In this document: positions 12,411 through 24,653 of the stretch, one piece after another
Layout of the letters: each line of letters begins with the position of its first letter
Numbering within the stretch: position 1 is the first letter of the stretch
Assembly: GCA_030737835.1 (NCBI GenBank)
Contig: CM060849.1
Location: forward strand, 22,738,074-22,802,073
Reading direction: 5' to 3'
DNA: 64,000 nucleotides
From: Acorus gramineus
Taxonomy: Eukaryota > Streptophyta > Magnoliopsida > Acorales > Acoraceae
Position numbers and translations under genes: made by a program
Notes under the pieces: generated by a model
The model's database searches: none
The model's input: the letters and a program-made list of their open reading frames with translations, nothing else
What the model was told of the DNA's origin: nothing

Positions 12411-14269
12411 TAAAAATAAAACTTTTTAATGATCCAAAATTATATATAATTTTAAAATCCGTATTATATTGTTTTATGTTTTAATTTGAATGTTATATAA
12501 AAATTTATCATATCATAATTAGTAGGATTTAAGTTATAATTTTTTTATTATTTAATTACTAAAAAAATCAAATTTGTTAAAAGTCTAGATTTTTTTTATA
12601 AATCTATACTGCACATTCTATTGCATCACAACAAGTCCAAATTCACCCAACCGACCATTTTTGTAATTTCACCGTTGAGGGGCGTTTTTGTAATTTCGTC
12701 AAAGGGCCGCAGCCGTTTGATTGTGTGGTTTGCGGGCTGAGAAACCATTTACTGTTTTGAAATTATTTATTTTATTTATTTATTAATTTGATGTGGTGAA
12801 TGGCCTTGCAAGCTGAGAATTAATGGCTGTTTTTATTTAGAAAATATTATACTAAATCATTTTTATTAACAAAAACTTAGACTATATATTTTTTTATAAA
12901 AAAATAGAGTAAATGCTTTGATAAAAAAATGTATATCGTTCTATTTCAAATCGAATGAATTCACTTTTAATAAGAATATATTTAACGAGGTATATACATT
13001 TTCGTCTAAGTGTTAAAAAATATTTCATTTTGAATTACATGGAATAAATCTTTTTGCAAATGTAATTTTTTTAAAAAAGTATATATACCTCAATAAATGG
13101 CTAACGAGATATATCAGACTATATTTAGCATTGTAAGAAAAATGTGTATAAATGTTTTTAATCGAATGTTAAGGACAGCCCTATGGACAATTTGAAGATT
13201 TTAACGATAGTAAATCTCATCTAATGAATTATATGCTTTGGTGAAAAGTGCATATTACTCTATTTTGAATTAAATGGAACAATTTTTTTTGCAAATGTAT
13301 ATATTTTTTTAACAATGTATATATCTCATTGGATGTCTAATAATATATTAGATTGCATTTAGGATTGTAAAAAGAAACGCGTATAACAACACTCTGTTTT
13401 AAATATATGATTCTGTATTTTATAATCCCAGTGCTGATACATAATTGGCTGTATTTGGAAGTAGGCTGTACAAGGTAAGCAGAGGTTGTATAGGAAATAG
13501 CTTTTAATTGTCATATCATAGCATGTTTATTATTTTTCTTTTTTCTTATAGGAGATAGTTTTTTATTGTCAACAATACCCTAAATTATTTACTTAAAATG
13601 ACAGCTTTAATCATTTTGGAGTTAGCAAGATGTTTCATGGCTGGGTCATCTTCATATACAAGTTAAAATTCCCATATTTCTTTGCAAACATTGTTCAACA
13701 ATAACGATCCATGTTTAATTAAGATTTGTTACACTCACAATAAATCTTTATAAAATTTGATTAACATTAAAACTTAATCAATAATACGCGTAAATGACTC
13801 AAAAAAAAAAGTGTAACTGAATGTAAAATGTGTGTTCTCTTGCATGTAACGACGCCACATTTTTATTTCAAAGACTTATGAAGTAAATTTCTTGATTATG
13901 TTAACTATACCTTAAAACGATTTTCATGTTACTGTGATAAAATGTGTTAAGAGACAAAACTAGAAAATCAAAAATAATATTATTTTTTTTCATTTTAATA
14001 TAACCAGAAACATAATAAAACCATTGATGCTATTTAAAGACACAGTGAATGTTACATTAAAAATGCTTAAAGGAAATCCCATATTTAACTGTCACGTGTC
14101 AAGTTATCAAACTCACATCCCCCGAGTGCTCATTCTTTGACGACACGCTTCATTTCGCACGTGGGAAAATCATCGCCTAAGATTTGATTCTCGCTGCATG
14201 AAATCATCGTCATCTTTCATCTCTCTGACTCTCTCTCTCTTCTCTGTGTAACAAAAAAAAAAAAAAAAA

Positions 14270-17200
14270 ATGCTTTCAAACGCGGCTTTGTCTTCTCCGA
14301 AAAACCAACATGGAATCAAAGGTGATGGCTGCATTATTATTTGCTCCATATTTTGCAACAAATAAAATATACCAGATCATCTGATTTTTATTAATGTATT
14401 TGCATGACATATATATATATATATATATGCGTTTGTGTATATAGGGATGATGAGGAGATTGAGCCCTATCAATACAAGAGGTACGAAAAAGAGGCACGTG
14501 TGTTATTTTTTCATTTTTTGGATTAACTCTTCTAGCAAAAATTAAAAAATATATGTTTTTTAAAATATTTTCAATGTAGGTGGGAGTGGGCCAATAAGGA
14601 TGTCATCTTTGATTGCTGCTGGAGGAAAATGTGAGTGGCTATATATATATATATATATATAATTAATGTGGAAGAGAACTTAGTGACTGACTTTATAGTC
14701 AAGTTGGGAAGGCTATTTTTAACTGTTTATCCCGGTTCACGGAAAATTTATTTTTTCACGTTTGTAGATCTGATGTTTAATGTATTGTTTTTCTTTTGTA
14801 CATTGGTGGTGGAATTTCATTGGAAGAAAATCAAATGTTTTGGGGTAATTCAAATCATTGATTTGCTTAGAAAATATTATTTTTTGCCAGAGAATTATGT
14901 CTTTCTTAATGCATTTTGGAAATTTTCATAATTGCCAGGATGAATCCCATTTTATGAAAAATAACTTTCCCCACATTGTGGAAGAGAACTTAGTGGCTGA
15001 CTTTATAATCAAGTTGGGAAGGCTATTTTTAACTGTTTGTCCCGGTTCACGGAAAATTTATTTTTTCATGTTTGTAGATTCTGATGTTTAATGTATTGTT
15101 TTTCTTTTGTACATTGGTGGTGAATTTCAATGGAAGAAAATCAAATGTTTTGAGGTAATTCAAATCATTGATTTGCTTAGAAAATATTATTTTTTGCCAG
15201 AGAATTATGTCTTTCTTAATGCATTTTGGAAATTTTCATAATTGCCAGGATGAATCCCATTTTATGAAAAATAACTTTCCCCACATTCTGATGTATAAAA
15301 TATATAAATCTATTTGATTTCTAAATGATTTTTTTTTTAGTTTTTTAAATAATGCTTTGATTTTCTAGTTTAATAACTTCAATTTCCTTGAAGATTTTTA
15401 TGATTTTCGTGTGTTCCCATTATTTTCAAGATGATATCCTCATTTAGAGGAAAATAATGGAGCATTCAATGGCCACTGCCCAGGTGGAGGCAGAGGCCAT
15501 TGGTGTTGATAGCGAGGATTTTTTTTTTAAATGTAACCTTTGAATGTTGTGTAATTTGGCCTTATTTTAGTTTACTTTGCTTCTTACTTTAGTTTTGTAT
15601 TTGGTAGATTTCATATCTAAGTTTCCCAAGGAGTTTCTCCTATTCTATATTTTTCATACAAATTGACCTCCCACATTTCCATGTAAAAGCCTCAAGAGTC
15701 TTGATATACTTGGAAGTAAGAGTAAGTTTGAGTTTGGGGAGTAGAATTACATAGTATTATCTAGGCATTTTGTTTGACATCTTATGTCTAGAGAAAGAGT
15801 TGAATTCGAGTTCAGTTGTATTTTAAAAATGAATTTGGCTACCTTTATGGGAGAGCATGATTCTTTTCAAGAAATTCTTGGACTCAACTATTTCCTATGT
15901 GCTTCATTGTATTTGTTACCAAGCAGAGATTTTAATATATGTATTATAGATTCTAATCAATGAAATAATGTTTACTTAACCAAAAACAGAGTGGCATGAC
16001 AAAATAGATTGTATTCAGGAGCCCAGAATCTATGATAGTGTGGTTAAAGATCAGTAATGAAAAAAAAGAATTCTAACCTCTTTTTTAAACCAAAAACTCT
16101 ATTACAATTGTCCCTTGTTGTTTTTCATATTTTACCAAACATGTCTTTTTTTTATATATTTTACCAAGGTATCATTCATACATTGTCCATTGATCCATTC
16201 AATGAGTGGTTGTTGCAAGTGTCAGAATGTGTTTGTTATCTAGGTAAATTTAAAACAATTATAATATCTCCATAATCGCTTAATTGCGAGACCTACATAT
16301 TATGGGATGACGTGACAATGCAGTGTGTACATAGGTTTTTCCTTTCCACTTCAAGTGTCAGAGAGTAAAATGCGCTCCTGCGATTCAACCATCATATTCA
16401 AATCTATAAAAAATTCCGATCACCGTCATAGGACTCAGAAATGCTACCGTTGTCATGCTCTTGAATCCGCTGGTGCACCAGAGTCTAATTTTCAAAGATC
16501 AACGAGCTTTTGGTTCAATGTTTCTAAACAACTGGATGCCTTCTACAGATTTTGTAGGCCTCATACGATTATTGGCACAGTAAGTTTTCTTACATGAATT
16601 GTTGATTGACTAGTTGTTATGTACATATTATCATCATGGATTCATCGTTTTGCTTGTTAGATTGTTGGGGTAACTTCAGTATCTCTGCTTCCTATACAAA
16701 GCATGGCTGATATTCCTCCTGTGTTTCTAGGACTGTTGAAGGTGATTTAATAATCAAAGTTCATGTGTGCTTTGACAGAGAATTGATTGTCTTCTTTTTT
16801 TCACTCATTTGTTTGACATTTGTGTTTCAGGTTTTGATACCAGCTGTACTCATGAATGTTTATGTTGTGGGCTTGAATCAACTATATGACATTGAGATTG
16901 ATAAGGTTTGAATAGATCTCTTATGTGACTATTGATCGGTTTTCATTAACCATTGTGTTTAAATGAGAGTAAAATAAATGAATCCACAATGGCTCTATTT
17001 GTAACTAATGTCAAATTGATCTTACTTCTGCAAAACCAATTTATATATATATGATTGCGAGAGGAATTTTTTAAAACTCTAGCTTTTGATTTCATATTTT
17101 GGTTGTTACGTGTTAAATCAACAAAATAACTTTCATGAAAAAGCTGGTTGAGAGCAATTTTTATGGAAAAAAGCTAGTTTTCAAATGTGACCTTATTCAA

Positions 17201-18676
17201 TTTCATCTGATACAAATCTTTCATTACAGATTAATAAGCCCAATCTTCCTCTGGCTTCTGGAGAATTTTCTGTAGTGACCGGAATCATATTAGTAGCAAT
17301 AGCATTCTTCATGGTATGAGGTCAATTCTGGGGGGTGCTTATTCTCTCCATATAATTCAATATTCGAATGAAGTTTTTCATTTATATAACCATCATTTTT
17401 CCTCAATCTTTTTTTATCCTTTTTTGCTCAGAGTTTCGCTATAGGATCAATGGCTCAATCCCCGCCACTACTATATGCACTTCTTACCAGTTTTCTTCTA
17501 GGAAGTGCATATTCCGTCAACGTATGCTCTCTTCACTTGTTATATATTTATTGGAATGCTTTAACTTCTGTTATCTCAACTTTCTATAATGTTGAACTTG
17601 AATACATGAGTCTTTCTCTCATGGGTGTAAAATACATTAAATCTTGTACAATTACTTTGAATTGCCAAAAATTGATTTTTTGTACACTGTTTTCAGTTGC
17701 CTTTCCTTCGATGGAAGCAAAACCCGCTCCTTGCTGCAGCGTGTATTGTCTCAGTTAGGGCCATAGTAGTCCAGATTGCTTTCTTCGTGCATATGCAGGT
17801 TCATTTTGTGCAACTCTATTACCATGTAATCATATGTACATTAAGTATTTTTTTTTTAATTGTGTAACTTTGTTAAACGACAGAAATACACGCTACGTAG
17901 GCCAATAGTCTTTACGAGATCGCTGATATCCGCCACAGCTTTCATGTGTTTCTTCTCAGTCGTTATTGCATTGTTCAAGGTAACCATATTCAAAATCTGC
18001 ATTAGTAGTCTTTAATGGATTTTGTTTCAAATATTGAATAAAAAATTGATTTTATGATTGTTGTCAGGATATACCCGATATTGAAGGGGACAGGAAATTC
18101 GGAATTCAGTCTTTCAGTGTCCACATTGGGCAAAAAAGAGTAAGTAAAAACTGATTTCTCTGCATTAATGCAACACTTTCAAACCGATGTCAACCATTCC
18201 ATCACTAAGGGGAAAAAACACAGGTTTTTTGGCTCTGTGTTAGTCTGTTGTCGGTTGCATATGCTTCAGCAATGTTGATAGGAGTTGCTTCTTCATCCAC
18301 ACTATGCAGGCTTGTGAATGTATGTGTTTCATAATTTTTGACTATCATAATTTTAATTTTTATATTGTTGTATTTAGCAAGTGATTTGTTTGGGTGCAGG
18401 TATTTGGTCATGCCTTGCTAGCTTTTGTCCTTTGGCACAAAGCGCTATCCGTCGATATAAAAAATAGAACATGCATGACATCATTTTACATGCTCATTTG
18501 GAAGGTATAGGTTTAATAAACAAAAATATAGATTATGTCTTTCTTATAATCAAATAGGCAACATTGATGGTGTTGCACTAGCAATAGTTCTAGCTCTCAA
18601 ATGTCAGTTTCTGAAACTTTCATTTGTTTTGCAGCTGTTCTATGCTGAATATTTCCTCATCCCTTTTGTTCGTTGA
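14270..18676 (+). CDS. Plastid UbiA prenyltransferase, homogentisate phytyl/geranylgeranyl transferase-like
   Basis: Model: 14270-14321, 14445-14480, 14580-14630, 16356-16579, 16661-16741, 16831-16905, 17230-17313, 17432-17521, 17697-17798, 17884-17979, 18068-18139, 18224-18319, 18400-18504, 18635-18676; 401 residues, the usual size of plant homogentisate prenyltransferases. All junctions are GT-AG and in phase. The enzyme family joins a prenyl diphosphate to an aromatic acceptor in the plastid envelope (tocopherol or tocotrienol entry step; some relatives act on flavonoids or coumarins). Both Mg-diphosphate motifs are intact: NQLYDIEID and KDIPDIEGD. Also present are [24 protein letters not shown] and the C-terminal [14 protein letters not shown], with many hydrophobic helices. 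The first three exons give a Ser/Arg-rich, acid-poor leader fitting a transit peptide; they rest on splice phase and length only. The alternative start is Met 16370. Acceptor specificity cannot be read. Confidence 0.87.
14668..15287 (+). repeat. Direct tandem duplication, 2 x 310 bp
   Basis: Units 14668-14977 and 14978-15287 are almost identical, differing at only a few bases. Each begins 'gtggaagagaacttagtg' and ends 'ctttccccacatt'. It lies in intron 3 of the prenyltransferase model, just after an (AT)n run at 14640-14660. Open frames run through it but carry stops and no known domain. The low divergence marks a recent event. Confidence 0.9.
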
Positions 18677-19386
18677 GAAATTCGGACAAAAGACACAAAG
18701 TCCTTCTCATGATCATCTCCAAATGCTTCAGGTAAGCAATGAAACTGTGTAGATTATTTGGTAATAAAGGCTAACAAAATCCATGTGGGCATTGAGCATG
18801 GATTTAGCTTGAACTTCGCAGAACTATACATGTTAGAGAACAAATCATATATGATGGAGCACAATGATCTTGTGTTGTAATAAAGCCGTTTGGATACGGG
18901 TTTGAGATTCATATATTTTTATAACCATGTTTGGAAATGGTCTCTCCACTAATTTTGAAATGTTATGGTTTTATTACTTTTTTTCAAAAAGGTATATGTA
19001 GCTTCTAATTAAGAAGTAACTTCTTTTTTTCTCTTGTGAATGTATGTTTGGAGAACTCAACTTCTTATTCACGGGATTCCCAAACCCATGGCTAATAGCC
19101 CATCATCAGGCATCATGCAACCATTCATTACTGACATACAAAAACATGAAAAGGAATGTGAAAGAATGTTAGGATGACATGAGCTGTTAATTTATTATAG
19201 TTTAATTGGTGGGACGAAGAAGGTAAATATGATTTCTGTCACTGTAGTCATTATTAGTATTTTATTGGATGAACAGATTTGAAGGGAGAAAAATCATATA
19301 TTCACAACTATGAAATTTCACGCACCGGAAATAATAGTAATACTGATAGTCAATCAATTACAATTATATTTAGAATACATATGGTA

Positions 19387-19593
19387 GTGTTTGATTGTAT
19401 GATTGAGTAGTTTTTATGTTTGTAGAAAGCTGCTTCTACAATCGTGCAATCAAACAATTTTACTATAGCAGCTTCATAATTCATAAAAACTGTTATTTCT
19501 AAAAGTTTGGGGGGGGGTGAGTTTCCTATAGAATCAGTTTTAAAACTCAAATTCCAATAAAATCAGTTTTGCAATCGCTCAATCAAATGCACC
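19387..19593. mobile_element. Small MITE with 'GTTTGATTG' termini
   Basis: It begins 'agtgtttgattgtatgattg' and ends 'caatcgctcaatcaaatgca', an imperfect terminal inverted repeat. Inside are 'gtttttatgtttgtagaaagc' and a complementary patch. About 200 bases, noncoding. A sister copy lies immediately downstream. Confidence 0.55.
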
Positions 19594-19621
19594 CACATGT
19601 ATAAAGATAAGAACAGATATA

Positions 19622-19852
19622 GCGTTTGGTTGCGTTGGCAGCTTTTATGTTTGTAGGAAGCTATTTTCTGTAATTATACAATCAAACAGTTTTATTGTGC
19701 AACTTCTTGCGGACAGATTTCAGGTAAATAGTACCCAAAAGATGTGATGTCCAAAAGCTAGGGTGGGGCAGGGGGGTGAGCTTCTTGTAGAATATTTTAA
19801 AACTTAGATTCCTGTATAATTAATTTTGCAATCACGCAACCAAACGCACCGT
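19622..19852. mobile_element. Small MITE, sister copy of the preceding one
   Basis: It begins 'gcgtttggttgcgttggc' and ends 'gcaatcacgcaaccaaacgc', a good inverted repeat. Internal words 'cttttatgtttgtaggaagc' and 'caatcaaacagttttat' match the neighbour. The two copies sit less than 30 bases apart in the same orientation. Confidence 0.6.
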
Positions 19853-20351
19853 CTCAAAGATGCGTTAAAATGATGTTAACCCAATCTCTCGTGCAGTCTC
19901 ATTTGCAGTCTATAGTATTTTTTAAAAAAAATTATACATTATCATTTTATAAAATTATATGAAATAAAATATATACTGAGATATAATAATGTATTTTTTT
20001 AAAAAAATACACATATCATTCTCATTACTATATTATCATAGGGCTAGTGATATAGACTTATTCACCCCTAATAGCTATAACGGGATAGATATCAATTTGA
20101 ATAAGCAAATTTTTGTTTGGTTATCTTTTATGTTATTCTCATTGAGAAACGTAAAAATACATTTTTTGTTGTTTGGTTAACCTTGGATAAAGTAATGATA
20201 AGTGGTGAATTAGAGATGGATAATAGTTTATGACTGTTTAAATGACAATTATACCCTTGCATAAGGGTGAGATATGTGATTGATTTCATAGATATGACAG
20301 TTTTTGGAATATGTGTGTGAAGCTATTAGATGAGATAAAATATTTTAAAAT

Positions 20352-20857
20352 GGAAAAAAATCCATCTAACCCCTTGTAAATTACACGAAATCCATATAAC
20401 CCCCCAACTTTTCCTGAAGTCCATATAACCCCTTGAAATCACATGTAGATCCAAATAGCCCCTTGAATTAAATTTTCGTTGATAGATTAAAATTATTCCG
20501 TGAATATTTGGTTTGATTAACCCTGGTTGAAAACATAATATACCAAAAACTCCCTAGAATGCCTTAAAATGCAAAAAATCATAAATAAATGACGATTTTA
20601 ACTCTTCAGATAGGGTTTTATAATTTATTTGAGGGGGTAACAGAGAGTTTTTCACATTTTTAACAAATTATAGTGGTTTTTTTTTTATACTGTATTTTTA
20701 GTCAGGGTTAATCATCCTCATCTATCATTGAAATTTTAACTGAGTGGGTTATTTGGATTTACATAAGTATTTTGAGAGGGCTATATGGACTTTAAGAAAA
20801 ATCTGGGGGTTACATATGTATTTCAGACAGTTTAGAAGGGATTATTTGAATTTTTTC
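20352..20857. mobile_element. Hairpin MITE, Mutator-like, third whole copy
   Basis: Left arm 'ggaaaaaaatccatctaacc'; the right arm ends 'ggattatttgaattttttc'. The 9-bp direct repeats TTTTAAAAT at 20343-20351 and 20858-20866 are perfect. The arms have drifted more than those of the copy at 7535, so this is probably an older insertion. Confidence 0.8.
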
Positions 20858-21180
20858 TTTTAAAATAACAGAGAATGATATTTTTATCTATTGACATAGG
20901 TAAATCCCTAATAAGCAATATCAATTTTTTCTTAATATAGTTATCCAACTTTATATAAGTTTATTCAAACATACTTATCAAAGTTTATCCAATAAAAAAA
21001 AAAGAAAAAAAAAAGAGCGAAATAGTGTACAAGACCGTAAATCTGAGTTAAAACAGCCCTATCATTCTGATCCATCAGCACCGTCCAAACCAAAACAAAG
21101 GCCCGATCGTTCCCGGAGAAAGGTCAACGAATGAACGGTTACGATCCTCTCCTCCACAATGAAGAGCACATGATCACACA

Positions 21181-21232
21181 TATATAACAAATTCGACGAA
21201 AAGCCCTACTTCATCCAGCATTTTAGGGTTTC
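21181..21232 (+). promoter_or_regulatory. TATA box and telo-box of the eL39 gene
   Basis: A TATA box 'tatataa' sits at 21181-21187 and a telo-box 'ttagggttt' (AAACCCTAA-type) at about 21223-21231, just upstream of the ATG at 21280. A 'ggcccga' word near 21102 resembles the site II partner. TATA, telo-box and site II are the usual layout of plant ribosomal protein promoters. Confidence 0.6.
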
Positions 21233-21279
21233 GCCTCTTCAGCCGCCTCCACCGCCGCAGCCGAAACCCAGAAGCGACG

Positions 21280-21629
21280 ATGGTAACCTCTCCTTCTCCA
21301 ACTCTTCATCTCTCTCAATCGATGGATTCAACTGACTCTCAACTCACTCACCTTCCCTTCTGTGATCGCCGCAGCCATCGCACAAGACATTCCGGATCAA
21401 GAAGAAGCTCGCGAAGAAGATGAGGCAGAACCGGCCGATCCCTCACTGGATCCGCATGAGGACTGACAACACCATCAGGTCCGGCCTCCCCCTCCACCTC
21501 CTCCTCTCTAAATCTCCGCCGTTCGTTTCATGATCCCTTTCGGTGATCTCGTGTGTTCTCTCTCTTTCTGTCTTTCTCAGGTACAACGCGAAGCGCAGGC
21601 ACTGGCGCCGCACGAAGCTAGGGTTTTGA
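21280..21629 (+). CDS. RPL39: Cytosolic 60S ribosomal protein eL39
   Basis: Three coding exons, 21280-21282 (only the ATG), 21375-21478 and 21581-21629, give a 51-residue protein, exactly the size of eL39. The product reads [20 protein letters not shown] and continues through [20 protein letters not shown] to WRRTKLGF, a near-invariant family. It is strongly basic and sits in the large subunit at the peptide exit tunnel. Both introns are GT-AG; the isolated start codon exon is confirmed because MPSHKTF is the conserved N-terminus and the second exon begins with CCA TCG. It is too short and too split for ordinary open-frame detection. Expression should be constitutive and growth-linked given the telo-box upstream. 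Confidence 0.97.
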
Positions 21630-22090
21630 GGAGGGGGATCAAGAGTTCGAAGTACTTTCTCAATTTCATCTTGTGATGTTGAATTTGATTACATGTTTGA
21701 TTTGAATTTTGTTTTAGCCTTCTCAGTTTCATATATTGACTCTGATCTTGAGACGTACTATCATTTTCTGTTATGAAGTGGTTTTGGATTTTCCTGATTT
21801 GGTATTTGATTTCATCTAGTACTTCATCATTGCTCTTACAAATGTGTGATTTAATTTTGTTGGTGTGCTGAGTTTTAGACATTAAAATAAGACAATTAGT
21901 TTGATTAGTGGAGCTTATGTGAGTTTGATTTATCTCAGTTTGATTGCTGAGTATTCTGTTTAGAATTATTTTTTAGCTGCATTGTGTTTGTTTTAGCTTA
22001 ATTGAATGTGGTAGGGAAAGTTTAATTACATAATTATGTGATATTATTGAGGCGAATATCACATTTTAGTTTAGTTTGTAGCAGTAGCAG

Positions 22091-22094
<4 letters not shown>

Positions 22095-22142
<48 letters not shown>

Positions 22143-22153
22143 TCGCTCTCTCG
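22095..22153 (+). repeat. (TC)n microsatellite
   Basis: About 22 uninterrupted TC units are followed by an imperfect 'ccctctcgctctctcg' tail. It lies about 460 bases past the eL39 stop codon. A likely length-polymorphic site. Confidence 0.95.
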
Positions 22154-23826
22154 TAATGTGTGTGTATTATGAGATCACATGAAAAAATAATTTCATATGG
22201 CCATGTGAGACATGGCAACATGGAAATTTATTATAATAGTTACTATATTATAAATCTCTATGAAAAAAAAACAAGAAACATGGGATTTGTAAACTATACT
22301 AAGGGGGCGTTTGGATGTGGGTTTGAGAATTAGTTTTTCCTCAAAAGTTGAGTTTAAAACTGAGTTTGCCGCCCCCTGATGAAAGGTAATGCCAACAACT
22401 CAAATTATCATAAAAAACAATAGTCAAATTACATCAAGGAACAATAATTAATGATAAAAGAAGTAATACTTCCCTTTTAGACTTACATGGACCCATTTGA
22501 AGGAGAGGATTTTGGAACACGAAGAAAAGCTGTTTTTCCCCAAGCCAGACCGTAATCTAAAATGGGTCAGAGTCGGTTGTGATAGGGTTGTGTTCGTGCA
22601 ATGTCCAGATGAAATTTCTTGTATTTGTAAATATAGATTTTGTCAAGTTTTTCATAGTATAGATGTTTGATATATCTGTATTTTTGGGACTATAGTCATA
22701 TTTTATTTGTGTACCACAATCTAATTTTTCTACATGTCATGTTACCGTAGATTATATATCCATTGAAGGAGAAGAAATAAAAATTCGTATTTATAAAGTA
22801 TCAAGCATGTGCGGGATGTGATTATGTTGGCCGTATGCATTTATAATAATTGTATTTGATATCTGAAACCTTGTTTGGAAAGCAGTAGCAATTATTTTCT
22901 CACTACGAAGAGATTATTCACACATGTTGTAAAAAAATGTTTAATTTGACTTTGTTATATAAATCAAATTTCATTAATCTTAATTTTTTGACTGAATTTC
23001 ATTAAGCTTATTATATATTTACTTGTCTATTTATTACGTTTGTTTTGGTTTCAGAGCTTTATTACACCATAAAGTTACACTGGTTATTGTAAATTAAATT
23101 TGTTTTTTGTAAACATAATATGTTTTAATGACAGTGAAATTGAGGGGTTCCAGTAAAACATAAATCTGTTTAATATAAAATTTTCAAAAGAATTATCTAT
23201 ATTGATCTTGTTTTCAGAAAATTCTCTGAATAAAGAGAAAACTTAAGAAGTTTTCAGTAATTTAGTAGGTTGCTAACACTCTGAACAAGCTAAATACATT
23301 GAAATAATGCATTTGATTACTCAAACATACGTATGCAAGTGAAACATAATTTGTAACCATGTGCATGAAGAAGTGATTAATTAACACAGGTTCCCTAACA
23401 AATTATATGTCACTGGATGATATCTTAAACCTTATCATGTAAAGTTATAGTTTAAAGATTTGTTAAAAAATATTTAAGTTATTGATTTGAAGCCTTAATG
23501 ATACTATGTTTGATAAGCATATGCATATTCAAATGGTGATTTTCCATGGTCATGATTTTTTTTGTTAGTGATTAACACTGCAGTGGCAGAAAATAAAATG
23601 GGATTCCAATCAATGCAGTTCTGTGTCATGGACAACCTAATACATTACCCTTACCCAATATCTGAGAGGACACCACCAGGTTTACTTAAATGATTGAATA
23701 GGCTAGAGCAAACCATGCATATTTTTGTGAAGAGAAGTCCTAATGCACTCATAACTATTGCTAGCTATTAGCCTATTATTGACGATATTTTCTAGTTTTG
23801 TAATCCTTCTCATTCCACTTCAGTTG

Positions 23827-24653
23827 CAGACACGGCCCTGGGCATAGGCAGCCTAGGGCCCCCACCCAAGTAAGGGCCCCTAACAGACCATCTGCCAAGC
23901 GAAATCTGCAGTGTAGCCTGTATTAAAAGCCCAATTTTATCTCTTCAATTCTAAATGGCCCCCTTTTTTCTCTGTTAGTGTTAGATTTTTAGGATTGCAG
24001 AAGTTGAGGAGTTCCTCTTCACTACTCTCTTCCCCTCTTTTTCTCTGTCTGTCTCTGTCTGTCCCTTCCACCCCTTGTCTTTCCCTCCTTCAAAAGAATC
24101 AAACTCAAAAGGCATGTCACAGTATAAATGTCTATTTTCATAATTTCATCCATCGTCACCAACAATGATTGAAGATCTTATATTGTACTTAACCCATCCC
24201 ACTCGGAGAAGTGGGGAAATTGATCAGGTGCATGATGTTTTTTTCCTGATTTTATTAACTTGGGCTATTTTTCCGGGTGAAATTTGGGCCCTTTTCTGAT
24301 TTATTCCTGATTGTTTGGGGAATACTTAATGGTATTTTGGAATTCTTGTATATCAATATCTGTCGTATAAATATATAACATTGGTTTCTTTTGGTTTTAG
24401 AAACGTCATATATCTAAATTTAGTTCTATATTGTGTTGTTCATTCGTCTGTTTCTATGTCGTGTATTTGTGAAGAGTGTTTGGTTGTGTGTTTGTGGAGG
24501 AATAGGGGCTGTTTTTTTGTGGGTCAAAGATACATATTTGCGTGGGATGTAAAAAAGTTTAGAATCGTTTTTTTTTTTTTTTCGTAATGTGAAAGGGCCT
24601 TTAAAAATTTGCATAGGGCCCACCTAAATTTTTTAATTTCAGGACCGGCCCTG
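23827..24653. mobile_element. Nonautonomous hAT-like element, 8-bp target duplication
   Basis: The left end is CAGACACGGCCCTGGGC and the right end read inward is CAGGGCCGGTCCTGAAATT. Perfect 8-bp repeats TTCAGTTG flank it at 23819-23826 and 24654-24661. Sub-terminal 'agggcccc' and 'atagggcccacc' words echo each other. The interior of about 750 bases has no transposase-like frame. The CAG-starting termini and 8-bp duplication fit hAT. Confidence 0.82.

Larger units (their letters stand above)
6610..14269. other. Repeat-filled interval between the ERF and prenyltransferase genes
   Basis: No gene supported. Contents in order: the ERF 3' region; GC-rich hAT-like remnants (7432-7512, 9640-9822); a hairpin MITE with 9-bp target duplication (7535-8071); an R1 repeat (8313-8575); a hAT element with 8-bp duplication and an insertion inside it (10159-11243); a second hairpin MITE (11913-12410); reverse-oriented R1-like sequence at about 12830-13430. 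The last 200 bases have a CT-rich stretch that may be the 5' leader of the next gene. Confidence 0.6.
18677..21279. other. Interval between the prenyltransferase and eL39 genes
   Basis: It holds the prenyltransferase 3' region, a weak MITE end at about 18893, two adjacent small MITEs (19387-19593 and 19622-19852), AT-rich repeat sequence at about 19870-20050, a hairpin MITE (20352-20857), and the eL39 promoter in the last 200 bases. No further gene is supported. Confidence 0.6.

Noticed and set aside
14635-15091. 98- and 77-codon plus-strand frames
   Set aside because: Both are made from the 310-bp tandem repeat in an intron; the two copies end differently and show no domain.
15962-16060. 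Exon-like segment after 'aaacag' ([18 protein letters not shown])
   Set aside because: Joining it to exon 3 of the prenyltransferase model makes a stop, it has no donor in phase, and the known family has no such segment.
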